From an uncultured Candidatus Saccharibacteria bacterium (GTDB lineage: Bacteria > Patescibacteriota > Saccharimonadia > Saccharimonadales > Saccharimonadaceae), in assembly GCA_946222005.1 (NCBI GenBank), contig CAMIHP010000010.1, forward strand, positions 1 to 25,324: DNA of 25,324 nucleotides, in the 5' to 3' direction. A program made the position numbers and the translations under genes. The notes under the pieces are model-generated. The model had not been told where the DNA came from. It did not search any database and was given only the letters and a program-made list of their open reading frames with translations. Positions 15,521 to 22,328 of this stretch are shown one piece after another; the first letter of the stretch is position 1, and the number at the start of each line of letters is the position of its first letter.

Positions 15521-17983
15521 ATGAAACGATACAATCCTGCAGAAATTGAGCCAAAATGGCAACAGCACTGGGCAGAAGACCAGCGCTACCGGGCGGATGA
15601 CGCCTCTCCTAAACCAAAGTATTATGTGACCGGCATGTTCCCGTACCCAAGTGGGGCAGGGATGCATGCAGGGCACTTTATGGAGCATTCCATTGTCGAT
15701 GCAGTGGCGCGCTTCCGGCGCAGCCTTGGTCATGAAGTGCTTTACCCGATGGGCTGGGATAGCTTTGGCCTCCCTGCAGAGAATTACGCCATCAAGACAG
15801 GCAAAACGCCACAAGAGACGACCGCGACCAATATTGCTAACTTTACTACTCAGCTTCGCCGCGTTGGTGCGAGTATCGATTGGAGCCGCGAGATAAACAC
15901 GAGCGATCCAGAGTATTATCGCTGGACGCAGTGGATCTTTACGCAGCTCTTTGAGCGGGGCCTGGCATACCAAAAGGACTCACTCCAGTGGTGGTGCCCG
16001 AAAGACAAGACCGTGCTGGCAAATGAGCAGGTGATTAATGGTCGGTGCTGGCGCTGTGAAGAAGTGGTGGTGAAGAAGCCAATGAAGCAATGGTTCTTCA
16101 AGATTACTGAGTATGCTGACCAGCTCCTAGCCGACATCCCCGCACTTGACTGGCCAGATAAGATTAAGCAAGCTCAGACCAACTGGATTGGCCGCAGCGA
16201 GGGAGCAGAGATCCGCTTCTCCCTTGATAAGCCCGTGGCAGCTACGGAGAGTGACGCCGCCGATATCACCGTCTTTTCGACGCGCCCCGATACGCTCTTT
16301 GGTGCGACCTTCTTGGTGCTGGCGCCCGAACATCCTCTCGCGCAGCATCTCGCGCGCGGTGATGCCCAAGAGACAGTCTTGGCCTATATTGCCGAGGCAG
16401 TCAAAAAATCGGAGATTGAGCGCACTAATGATACGAAGGATAAGACAGGAGTCTTTACTGGAAGTTATGCCATAAATCCAGCGACGGGCGACCGAATACC
16501 CATCTGGGTGGCCGATTATGTCCTTGGTGGCTATGGCACTGGTGCAGTGATGGCTGTCCCGGCTCATGATGAGCGCGATGCCGCCTTTGCCGAGAAATAC
16601 GAGTTGCCCATCGTCACCGTCATTGAGCGGCCCGACGATGATCCAGACACCGACCAGTGCTATCATGGCGAAGGCGTGCTTGTTAATTCTGGCGCATTTG
16701 ATGGTATGCGCAGCGAGGATGCTCGTGAACAGATCGTGGCCTGGCTCGAACAGGAAGGCCGTGGCCACGCCAAGGTAACCTACAAGATGCGTGACTGGCT
16801 GATTAGTCGTCAACGCTACTGGGGTGCACCCATCCCGATTATCCACTGCCCCGAGCATGGTGCTGTGCCAGTGCCAGCGGCAGATCTACCTGTTGTCTTG
16901 CCAGTAGTGCAAGACTTCCAGCCGCGTGGTGATGGCAAATCCGTCCTTGCTGCCCAAGAAGAATGGGTGGCGACAACCTGCCCGACCTGTGGCGGCCCAG
17001 CTCAGCGCGAAACCGACACGATGGATGGCTATGCTTGCAGTAGCTGGTATCTTCTGCGCTACACTGATCCACACAATGCTATACAGGCCTGGGGCCCAGC
17101 GCTGGCTAACCACTGGGCACCGCTTGATATGTATGTTGGTGGTGACCATGCGACGGCTCACTTACTTTATGTGCGTTTCTGGACGCACGTCTTCCGTGAT
17201 CTTGGCCTCACAAGCTTTGCCGAACCAGTGCGGAAGCTCGTCTACCATGGCCTCATTCAAGCTGAGGATGGCCGCAAGATGAGCAAGAGCCTTGGCAATG
17301 TCGTCGATCCGCTGGAGGTGATCGATGCGGGGTATGGGGCAGATGCGCTGCGCACATTCGAGCTCTTCCTCGGGCCGATCGACGAGAACTCGAGCTGGAG
17401 TAGCCGAGGAATTGCTGGCGTCTATCGCTTCTTGAATCGCCTCTGGACATTGGTGCAAGAGTTTGATGATTGGCAGCAGCAGGGTGGAGCGCCTGGGCAG
17501 GTCGACGTCGCACAGCTTGAGTCGATTATCCACGCCACAACGAAAAAGGTCACAAGTGATATCTACCGCCTAAGCTTCAACACGGCCATTGCTGGGCTCA
17601 TGGAGTGCGTCAACGACCTCTACAAGCTCAAGACATCTGGCTTTACTGAGCAGTGGCAGCCAGCGCTCAAGACACTGATCCAGTTGGTGCAGCCCTTTGC
17701 GCCGCACATGGCCGCTGAGCTATGGCAGCAGCTTGGCTATGGTGACCAGCTCGATTTTGCAGCCTGGCCAGAGTGGGATGAAGCAAAGATTGTCCGCGAT
17801 ACGATAACCATCGTCGTGCAAGTCAATGGCAAAGTCCGCGCCAAGCTCACTACCACGCCAGACGCCAGCGAAGCCGATATCACCGCTCGGGCCCTAGCAG
17901 ACGACCGCGTCGCAAAATACCTCACTGGGCCGCCCAAGAAGGTTATTTATGTTAAACGTAAGCTCGTCAGTATCGTTGTCTAG
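15521..17983 (+). CDS. leuS: Leucyl-tRNA synthetase
   Basis: The protein has 820 residues from the chosen start (823 from the upstream ATG at 15512) and is a complete bacterial LeuRS. Class I landmarks are FPYPSGAGMHAGHFMEH (HIGH box as HAGH), the MGWDSFGLPAENYA segment, the zinc-type insertion WWCPKDKTVLANEQVINGRCWRC, and the CP1 editing domain with TVFSTRPDTLFGATF (Thr-rich editing motif). MSKSLGN follows as the KMSKS box, then an all-helical anticodon domain. The C-terminal domain ends VNGKVRAKL with PKKVIYVKRKLVSIVV. The shorter start gives MKRYNPAEIEPKWQ, the usual LeuRS N-terminus, and fits the promoter position. No Shine-Dalgarno is present. A bidirectional terminator follows. Identification is certain. 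Confidence 0.97.
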   Translation: MKRYNPAEIEPKWQQHWAEDQRYRADDASPKPKYYVTGMFPYPSGAGMHAGHFMEHSIVDAVARFRRSLGHEVLYPMGWDSFGLPAENYAIKTGKTPQETTATNIANFTTQLRRVGASIDWSREINTSDPEYYRWTQWIFTQLFERGLAYQKDSLQWWCPKDKTVLANEQVINGRCWRCEEVVVKKPMKQWFFKITEYADQLLADIPALDWPDKIKQAQTNWIGRSEGAEIRFSLDKPVAATESDAADITVFSTRPDTLFGATFLVLAPEHPLAQHLARGDAQETVLAYIAEAVKKSEIERTNDTKDKTGVFTGSYAINPATGDRIPIWVADYVLGGYGTGAVMAVPAHDERDAAFAEKYELPIVTVIERPDDDPDTDQCYHGEGVLVNSGAFDGMRSEDAREQIVAWLEQEGRGHAKVTYKMRDWLISRQRYWGAPIPIIHCPEHGAVPVPAADLPVVLPVVQDFQPRGDGKSVLAAQEEWVATTCPTCGGPAQRETDTMDGYACSSWYLLRYTDPHNAIQAWGPALANHWAPLDMYVGGDHATAHLLYVRFWTHVFRDLGLTSFAEPVRKLVYHGLIQAEDGRKMSKSLGNVVDPLEVIDAGYGADALRTFELFLGPIDENSSWSSRGIAGVYRFLNRLWTLVQEFDDWQQQGGAPGQVDVAQLESIIHATTKKVTSDIYRLSFNTAIAGLMECVNDLYKLKTSGFTEQWQPALKTLIQLVQPFAPHMAAELWQQLGYGDQLDFAAWPEWDEAKIVRDTITIVVQVNGKVRAKLTTTPDASEADITARALADDRVAKYLTGPPKKVIYVKRKLVSIVV

Positions 17984-18013
17984 AAATAGCCACCTTTACT
18001 AATCGTGCTGTAA

Positions 18014-18045
18014 AAAACAGGGCGTCTCACGGAGCGCCCTGTTTT
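18014..18045. terminator. Bidirectional terminator between leuS and the immunity-like gene
   Basis: AAAACAGGGCG (18014-18024) pairs with CGCCCTGTTTT (18035-18045), an 11-bp stem. A run of six A on the left (18012-18017) gives six T on the minus strand, and four T end the right arm. It can therefore serve both converging genes. Confidence 0.88.
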
Positions 18046-18146
18046 AGGTTGCGCGACCACGGTCTCAGCGTGTTTAGTGAATGTTGATAAGCCTACAAAA
18101 TGGCAACGTAATCGCTTGAATAGGCAAAGGGCAAAAGATGATTGAT

Positions 18147-18638
18147 CTAATGAATGGGTACACAAATAGTAACAATTTTTAGACGGAGTTCATCGTCAAA
18201 CTGCAAGTGTATCCAGTTGCCACTCTCGTGATTATAGCGAACCCAAGCTGACCGCACCCATGTTGCGTTTTGATCTGCTTCGTTATCAGGAGTTCCAAGA
18301 TAGCGAATAATCTCATCACGTGTTGCAGTGTTCGAGAAGTCTGTAAACAGTGGAGTTGCATACGGTTTGTATTCCGATACAGATGATTCACCCCTTTTTG
18401 TATATAGCGACAATCCCTTAAGTAAATCGTTTTTCCAGCGGAATTCCACCCCGGCATCGTGTAGTAACCAGAATGATTCGCTCGAGTCGTAGCCAGTAAA
18501 TTCCTTGTCGATCTCCCGAATTACGGGAGTACAACCCAACTTGTCGATGATGTGTTGAACTTCAGCCTTAACTGATTCGTCGCTTCTTCCGACCAGATTG
18601 ATATACTGATTAATATCTCCATCTATTTTTATCGCCAT
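18147..18638 (-). CDS. Hypothetical protein, resembles toxin-immunity-like small proteins
   Basis: The protein has 163 residues, is acidic, and has no signal peptide or membrane segment. I do not recognise a family with certainty. The pattern in the second half (a GVEFRWKNDLLKGLSLY strand pair, then TRDEIIRYLGTPD, then SAWVRYNHESGNWIHLQFDD and a final LRLKIVTICVP) resembles small immunity-type proteins linked to bacteriocins and polymorphic toxins. Those have LG.P, W.RY and IH..F motifs ahead of a closing I.xIT strand. This is from memory and is inference only. Base composition is more AT-rich than the neighbours, suggesting transfer. It stands alone on the minus strand with a strong Shine-Dalgarno (AAGGAG, 6 nt before ATG) and a promoter whose spacer is a palindrome. 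No toxin gene is adjacent. Confidence 0.7.
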   Translation of the reverse strand: MAIKIDGDINQYINLVGRSDESVKAEVQHIIDKLGCTPVIREIDKEFTGYDSSESFWLLHDAGVEFRWKNDLLKGLSLYTKRGESSVSEYKPYATPLFTDFSNTATRDEIIRYLGTPDNEADQNATWVRSAWVRYNHESGNWIHLQFDDELRLKIVTICVPIH

Positions 18639-18680
18639 AATTACTCCTTACTGAGACTAATAGTATGTACCATATCATAC

Positions 18681-18708
18681 AATATATGACATATATCTGT
18701 CATATCAA
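18681..18708 (-). promoter_or_regulatory. Promoter with embedded palindromic operator
   Basis: On the minus strand, TTGATA (18703-18708), a 16-nt spacer and TATATT (18681-18686) form a promoter for the gene starting at 18638. The spacer reads TGACAGATATATGTCA, an inverted repeat whose 8-bp arms (18684-18691 and 18698-18705) run into both promoter hexamers. A bound dimeric repressor would block RNA polymerase. Confidence 0.6.
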
Positions 18709-18843
18709 AGCTATGATCTAGACGTCGTAGCGAGCGTGCTCTAGGTGGGGCAACAAGGCGTAATAGCCCGCTTGGCAATTGGCCATAAATATATTTTTCT
18801 ATACAAAACGGCGCAAACACTAGAGAATTTTGCGCTTTTAGCG

Positions 18844-18849
18844 TATAAT
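18844..18849 (+). promoter_or_regulatory. -10 element of rpmF
   Basis: A perfect TATAAT lies 44 nt before the rpmF ATG. The -35 is weak. The leader of about 38 nt contains the Shine-Dalgarno AAGGAGA (18879-18885), 8 nt before the start. Confidence 0.6.
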
Positions 18850-18893
18850 AGCTACAAGTTTTACGTCAGCCTAAAGAGAAGGAGATTTTTACT

Positions 18894-19046
18894 ATGGCTC
18901 AACCAAAAAAACAGAGTAGCCCACGCAAAACCGGTCTGCGCCGCAGCCACCTACGCCTCAAGCTAGCTCGCATGGTTAATAAGACCTCACCAGTTAAGGT
19001 CAAGACAACCAAGCGCGAGACTGGCGCTGCCAAGGCAGCTCGCTAG
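18894..19046 (+). CDS. rpmF: 50S ribosomal protein bL32, zinc-free short form
   Basis: The 50-residue protein reads MAQPKKQSSPRKTGLRRSHL, then RLKLARMVNK, and ends in a Lys/Arg-rich tail. The start MAxPKK..S..R.G.RRSH..L is the bL32 signature. Standard bL32 continues with a CxxC...CxxC zinc ribbon. This protein has no cysteine at all, so it is a zinc-independent form, with the C-terminal half replaced by a short basic tail. bL32 sits in the large subunit near the exit region. A good Shine-Dalgarno and a promoter support the start. nusB follows 47 nt later, so ribosomal protein and antitermination factor are probably co-transcribed. Confidence 0.85.
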   Translation: MAQPKKQSSPRKTGLRRSHLRLKLARMVNKTSPVKVKTTKRETGAAKAAR

Positions 19047-19093
19047 CTTTTCGCCGATAGCAAAGAATTTTAACAAAAGAAAGAACCAACCAA

Positions 19094-19558
19094 ATGGCTT
19101 CGAACCGTCATCTTGGGCGTATAGTTGCACTCCAAACATTGTACGAATATGAATTCCGCCAGCAGGCGAATGATCCGCAGGCCGTGCCACAAGAGATTCT
19201 GGCGCGCAATCTTGAGCGTTATGAATCGATCATTGGCGATCGAGCCTTTGTCGATACGCTCGTTGCTGGGGTGATCGAGACGCAGGCCGCGCTTGACGCT
19301 CACTTGCAACCAATTGCGCCAGAGTGGCCGCTTGATCAGATTGCTCGTGTCGACCGCAATATCTTGCGACTTGGCCTCTACGAATTGCTGCACTGCCGCG
19401 CAACTGTTCCACCCAAGGTGGCGATTAATGAAGCAGTGGAGCTTGCTAAAGCGTTTGGTTCGGATAATTCAAGCAAGTTTATCAACGGTGTACTCGGCAC
19501 CGCCTATCGCAACTTGCCTGGGGAGACACCAGACGATGCCAACACCGTCACACTTTGA
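19094..19558 (+). CDS. nusB: Transcription antitermination factor NusB
   Basis: The 154-residue all-helical protein is a NusB homologue. It opens with ASNRHLGRIVALQTLYEYEF (the RNA-binding Arg-rich helix, family pattern RR.AR..A.QALY) and continues with PEWPLDQIARVDRNILRLGLYEL, then PPKVAINEAVELAKAFGSDNSSKFINGVLG, the two most conserved blocks. NusB works with NusE (S10) on boxA RNA for rRNA antitermination. Length fits the family. The start has only a weak purine stretch upstream. The last 23 nt overlap the NUDIX gene in another frame, so the two are translationally linked. Confidence 0.95.
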   Translation: MASNRHLGRIVALQTLYEYEFRQQANDPQAVPQEILARNLERYESIIGDRAFVDTLVAGVIETQAALDAHLQPIAPEWPLDQIARVDRNILRLGLYELLHCRATVPPKVAINEAVELAKAFGSDNSSKFINGVLGTAYRNLPGETPDDANTVTL

Positions 19559-20045
19559 CCGACACTTCAATCGGTTTAAAAAATATTTTGGCCGTCGCAA
19601 GCCGTCTATTCAGGAAATTGTTCGTGAACCGACGGCTGGCGGCATTGTATTCCGCTACAATAGCGACAACAAACTCGAAATCCTCCTAATTCAGGATGCT
19701 AAGGATCGCTGGACGATCCCCAAAGGGCATATTGAGAAGGGGGAGACTGCAGTGCAGACAGCTCGCCGCGAGATCGGCGAAGAGGCTGGGCTGCACGACC
19801 TTGATATGCTGGGCTGGCTGGGTAAAATTCACTTTCGCTACCGCCGGATGGATAAGCTTGTCCTGATGACGACACAGATCTACCTTGCTCGCGTCCGCAC
19901 CAGCGGCAATGAGATTCAAAAAGAAGAATGGATGAATGGTATTAAGTGGTTTCCCTTTAGTAAGGCACTTGACCTCATCGAGTACGAAGATATTGCCAAG
20001 CTTATGCTCAAAGCCAAGAAACGCATCCGAGAGGAGCGTCTATAA
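19536..20045 (+). CDS. NUDIX hydrolase
   Basis: The protein has 169 residues. Residues 64-86 fit the Nudix box GX5EX7REUXEEXGU in every position: Gly64, Glu70, Arg78-Glu79, Glu82-Glu83, Gly85. The box binds Mg and cleaves nucleoside diphosphates linked to another group. The substrate cannot be told from the sequence. The N-terminal 30 residues are basic (HFDRHFNRFKKYFGRRKPS), and the C-terminal end is helical and Lys/Arg-rich (LMLKAKKRIREERL), which could mean contact with nucleic acid or a nucleotide-linked RNA end. The frame is open upstream to 19293 inside nusB. I chose the ATG at 19536 because it follows a GGGAGA site (19521-19526) and gives a normal family length. It overlaps nusB by 23 nt and rnc starts 23 nt after it. 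Confidence 0.9.
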   Translation: MPTPSHFDRHFNRFKKYFGRRKPSIQEIVREPTAGGIVFRYNSDNKLEILLIQDAKDRWTIPKGHIEKGETAVQTARREIGEEAGLHDLDMLGWLGKIHFRYRRMDKLVLMTTQIYLARVRTSGNEIQKEEWMNGIKWFPFSKALDLIEYEDIAKLMLKAKKRIREERL

Positions 20046-20068
20046 CGACAGAAACGAAAGGAGTTACT

Positions 20069-20827
20069 ATGTCTGGCATGCCAACTGGCCCGTACCAAGC
20101 GTGGGCACAGCAAGTGCTCGGGTTTGAATATCGCGATATTCAGCTCTTGGTCACCGCACTCACCCACCGCAGCTATGTCAATGAGCACAAAAAATCCGTT
20201 ACTGAGCACAACGAGCGCCTCGAATTCTTGGGCGATGCTGTGCTGGAGCTTGCGGTAACCGACTATCTCTACCAACACTATGCCGAGCCAGAGGGCATCC
20301 TGACGAGCTGGCGCGCAGCGCTGGTCAATACAGAGAGCAATGCCGACTCGGGCGAAGCGCTGGGTTATGGCCCGCTCATCCGGATGAGCCGAGGTGAGAA
20401 GCATGGCAGCAAGCGGGCGCACCGCCAGATTCTGGCTAATGCGTATGAAGCTGTGATTGGCTCGATCTACCTAGAGCGGGGCTACAAGGCAGCAGCTGAG
20501 TTTATTGCCAAGCATACTATTAGCAAGCTTGATGCTATCCTAGCCGATGGCTCGTGGCGCGACCCCAAGAGCCATCTGCAAGAGGTGAGCCAACGGATCG
20601 ACAGTGCTACGCCAGTGTATCGTGTCTTGGCGGAGGATGGCCCTGACCACGACAAAACCTTCACGCTTGGTGTCTTTGTCAATGATCGGCTGATGGGCCG
20701 CGGCACTGGCCCTAGCAAGCAGACCGCCCAGCAAAAGGCCGCTCGCGCTGCTCTGGCAGCCTACCAGCAGCAAGAGGCTCAAACAGAGAAGACAGAAGAG
20801 TCAGCCAAGAGCTCAGACAAGTTTTGA
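20069..20827 (+). CDS. rnc: Ribonuclease III
   Basis: The 252-residue protein has the RNase III catalytic domain (residues 10-160) and a double-stranded RNA-binding domain (about 166-234). The signature HNERLEFLGDAVLEL is at 47-61, with Glu49, Glu52 and Asp56 in the metal-binding pattern. The second acidic pair, Asp114 and Glu117 in E. coli, is at 124 and 127. Glu127 is present, but residue 124 is Asn (ILANAYEAVIGSIYLE). RNase III cuts double-stranded RNA, including rRNA precursors. The dsRBD shows DPKSHLQEVSQ and GTGPSKQTAQQKAARAAL. A Gln/Glu/Ser-rich tail of about 18 residues follows. A strong AAAGGAG Shine-Dalgarno, 5 nt from ATG, supports the start. It is in a run with nusB and the NUDIX gene. 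Confidence 0.95.
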   Translation: MSGMPTGPYQAWAQQVLGFEYRDIQLLVTALTHRSYVNEHKKSVTEHNERLEFLGDAVLELAVTDYLYQHYAEPEGILTSWRAALVNTESNADSGEALGYGPLIRMSRGEKHGSKRAHRQILANAYEAVIGSIYLERGYKAAAEFIAKHTISKLDAILADGSWRDPKSHLQEVSQRIDSATPVYRVLAEDGPDHDKTFTLGVFVNDRLMGRGTGPSKQTAQQKAARAALAAYQQQEAQTEKTEESAKSSDKF

Positions 20828-20846
20828 CCTGCAGATAAGCAACAAA

Positions 20847-20875
20847 TTGACATCGCCAGCCAAACAGTGTAGACT
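20847..20875 (+). promoter_or_regulatory. Promoter of rpsP
   Basis: A perfect TTGACA (20847-20852), a 17-nt spacer and TAGACT (20870-20875) lie in the gap after rnc. This is the best -35 in the window and fits strong ribosomal protein expression. The leader is about 45 nt. Confidence 0.8.
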
Positions 20876-20926
20876 TGTACAGAACGAACTAACGCAAATA
20901 TAAGTCAAGAAAAGGAAGTTTTATTT

Positions 20927-21262
20927 ATGCTCGCAATTCGTTTGCAACGTCTTGGCCGCAAAGCCTACCCAGTGTACCGGCTCGCCGTACAAGAGGCTCA
21001 GCGCCACCCATCAAGCGGCCGTGTAGTGGCCTATGTTGGCAATTACAACCCGCACACCAAAGAAGCTCACATCAATACCGAGCTTGCCCAGAAGTATCTT
21101 GATAATGGTGCCCAGCCGACACCACGTGTGGTCAAACTATTGGCTGCTGCTGGTGTATCGCTGCCAAAGTGGGTCAAGCAGCCCGCTGGCGACAAGCACA
21201 AGGCAGTTCGCAACCCAGAGAAGCTCCGCAAGCATCAGCCGAAGGAAGAGGCAGAGGCTTAA
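20927..21262 (+). CDS. rpsP: 30S ribosomal protein bS16
   Basis: The 111-residue protein is a typical bS16: MLAIRLQRLGRKAYPVYRLAVQEAQRHPSSG, then VGNYNPHTKE, and DNGAQPTPRVVKLLAAAGV. bS16 is needed for early assembly of the small subunit. The family is often 75-90 residues. Here a Lys/Glu-rich tail of about 25 residues extends it. It has its own strong promoter, an AAAAGGAAG ribosome site and a terminator, so it is a single-gene unit. In many bacteria rpsP is followed by khpA, rimM, trmD and rplS. Here khpA and trmD follow further on, separated by other genes, and rimM is absent from the window. Confidence 0.96.
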   Translation: MLAIRLQRLGRKAYPVYRLAVQEAQRHPSSGRVVAYVGNYNPHTKEAHINTELAQKYLDNGAQPTPRVVKLLAAAGVSLPKWVKQPAGDKHKAVRNPEKLRKHQPKEEAEA

Positions 21263-21287
21263 AGCGACTCTCTCACATAAGCATAGC

Positions 21288-21316
21288 AACTGCTCCGCGC
21301 ATCGTGGAGCAGTTTT
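21288..21316 (+). terminator. Rho-independent terminator after rpsP
   Basis: AACTGCTCC (21288-21296) pairs with GGAGCAGTT (21306-21314), followed by TT and a T-containing stretch. Confidence 0.8.
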
Positions 21317-21330
21317 GTAATTATTAGTAT

Positions 21331-21339
21331 TGTTATAAT
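21331..21339 (+). promoter_or_regulatory. Extended -10 with no clear gene downstream
   Basis: TGT TATAAT is a perfect extended -10 between the rpsP terminator and khpA. It predicts a transcript from about 21346 across about 280 nt without a recognisable gene. The stretch 21424-21430 (CCACCCC) can pair with GGGGTGG near 21496-21502. A 60-codon frame opens with TTG at 21345, but its product is not recognised and its start would sit at the transcription start. The stretch may be a long regulatory leader of khpA or a small RNA. Confidence 0.45.
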
Positions 21340-21543
21340 CTGAATTGCAAAAATATCGATTCGCTTGGTCTCTACCTACCGCTGCTTTTCTCAAGAATAT
21401 TGCAAGAGCTGATATTCCTCACTGCCACCCCCCACCAGAGCCAGAAATCGGTTATCTCAATCAATATATTACTCTATCTGAATGTAGTGATGGGAAGGGG
21501 TGGTGTAAGAGAAGACTCAACGTATAGCCGTACGTGCTGTATG

Positions 21544-21572
21544 TTGGTAGAATCCAGCCGGTATGCTACAAT
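21544..21572 (+). promoter_or_regulatory. Promoter of khpA
   Basis: TTGGTA (21544-21549), a 17-nt spacer and TACAAT (21567-21572) preceded by TGC (extended -10) lie 57 nt before the khpA ATG. Confidence 0.7.
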
Positions 21573-21628
21573 GAAAGCACAATCACAATAAATCTGAATG
21601 ACAGCATAAGGAGGGAAAGAAGAAAGCT

Positions 21629-22009
21629 ATGGCGACAATTGATCAACAGTTTGTCGAATATGTCGTAAAGTCGCTGGTGGAACATCCAGACGACGTGGTG
21701 GTCGATCGGGTGATCGACGAGAAGGGTGTGCTACTGACACTCACCGTCAATCCGGAGGATCTCGGCCGTGTGATTGGCCGGCGGGGCAGTACGGCGCAGA
21801 GTTTGCGCACCTTGCTGCGCGCGCTTGGCACGAAAAACAGTGCTCGCTATAACCTTAAGGTGGTGAATAATGATGAGCCACACACCGCAGCATCCCAGTC
21901 TGTGGATAACTTAACCACTGATACAGTGGATAACGATGATGAGGGCGAATCGGATTTTGCAAAAAAGTCTCGCCAAGAGCTTGCAGAACTCGACGACCTT
22001 GATATATAA
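21629..22009 (+). CDS. khpA: KH-domain RNA-binding protein KhpA with acidic tail
   Basis: The 126-residue protein has an N-terminal type II KH domain (residues 1-80), with the GxxG loop as GRRG at 50-53 in DLGRVIGRRGSTAQSLRTLL. This matches KhpA (YlqC), a small RNA chaperone that pairs with KhpB in many Gram-positive bacteria. KhpA is usually about 75-80 residues. Here about 45 residues follow that are Asp/Glu/Ser-rich (VDNLTTDTVDNDDEGESDF and ELAELDDLDI) and probably disordered. The tail could reduce non-specific RNA binding or recruit a partner. AAGGAGG at 21608-21614 is 14 nt from the ATG, further than usual. It has its own promoter and a terminator. Its place between rpsP and trmD keeps a shortened version of the common gene order. 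Confidence 0.9.
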   Translation: MATIDQQFVEYVVKSLVEHPDDVVVDRVIDEKGVLLTLTVNPEDLGRVIGRRGSTAQSLRTLLRALGTKNSARYNLKVVNNDEPHTAASQSVDNLTTDTVDNDDEGESDFAKKSRQELAELDDLDI

Positions 22010-22096
22010 TACAACCAGTTCAGAAACGAACTGCGAGAAAAAATAAACGCTCTTTGCGAGCAAACCAACAAGGTTTGAGAGCCTTATTTGTGCAAG

Positions 22097-22122
22097 AAAA
22101 CTGCTGTGGAGGCAGTTTTTTT
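22097..22122 (+). terminator. Rho-independent terminator after khpA
   Basis: AAAACTGC (22097-22104) pairs with GCAGTTTT (22112-22119), and T continues to 22122. A weaker hairpin, AAACC/GGTTT, lies just upstream near 22063-22077. Confidence 0.85.
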
Positions 22123-22290
22123 GTTGGATGTATTGAGCAGCCTATTTATAATGCTACTACCTCATTGTCAGTTATCGTAATAGTTGTATCTCAAAATAGC
22201 GGAATACTACTTCACAATTGAAGTGAGCAAATACATCAACCAGAGTGTATACGAAGCAGTGTCACGGTTAACCAAAGGAAGTATATATAT

Positions 22291-22318
22291 TTGCATAACT
22301 GTAGTCTTATGCTACAAT
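22291..22318 (+). promoter_or_regulatory. Promoter of the CPBP protease gene
   Basis: TTGCAT (22291-22296), a 16-nt spacer and TACAAT (22313-22318) preceded by TGC. The first ATG of the open frame (22317) lies inside this -10, so the next in-frame ATG at 22329 must be used. Confidence 0.7.
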
Positions 22319-22328
22319 GCCTCGTATT

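Noticed and set aside
16127..16858. 243-codon minus-strand ORF
   Set aside because: It lies wholly inside leuS, which has all its motifs in the plus frame. The product has no recognisable domain.
22317..22328. First ATG of the CPBP open frame
   Set aside because: The ATG overlaps the -10 TACAAT, so it would not be transcribed.
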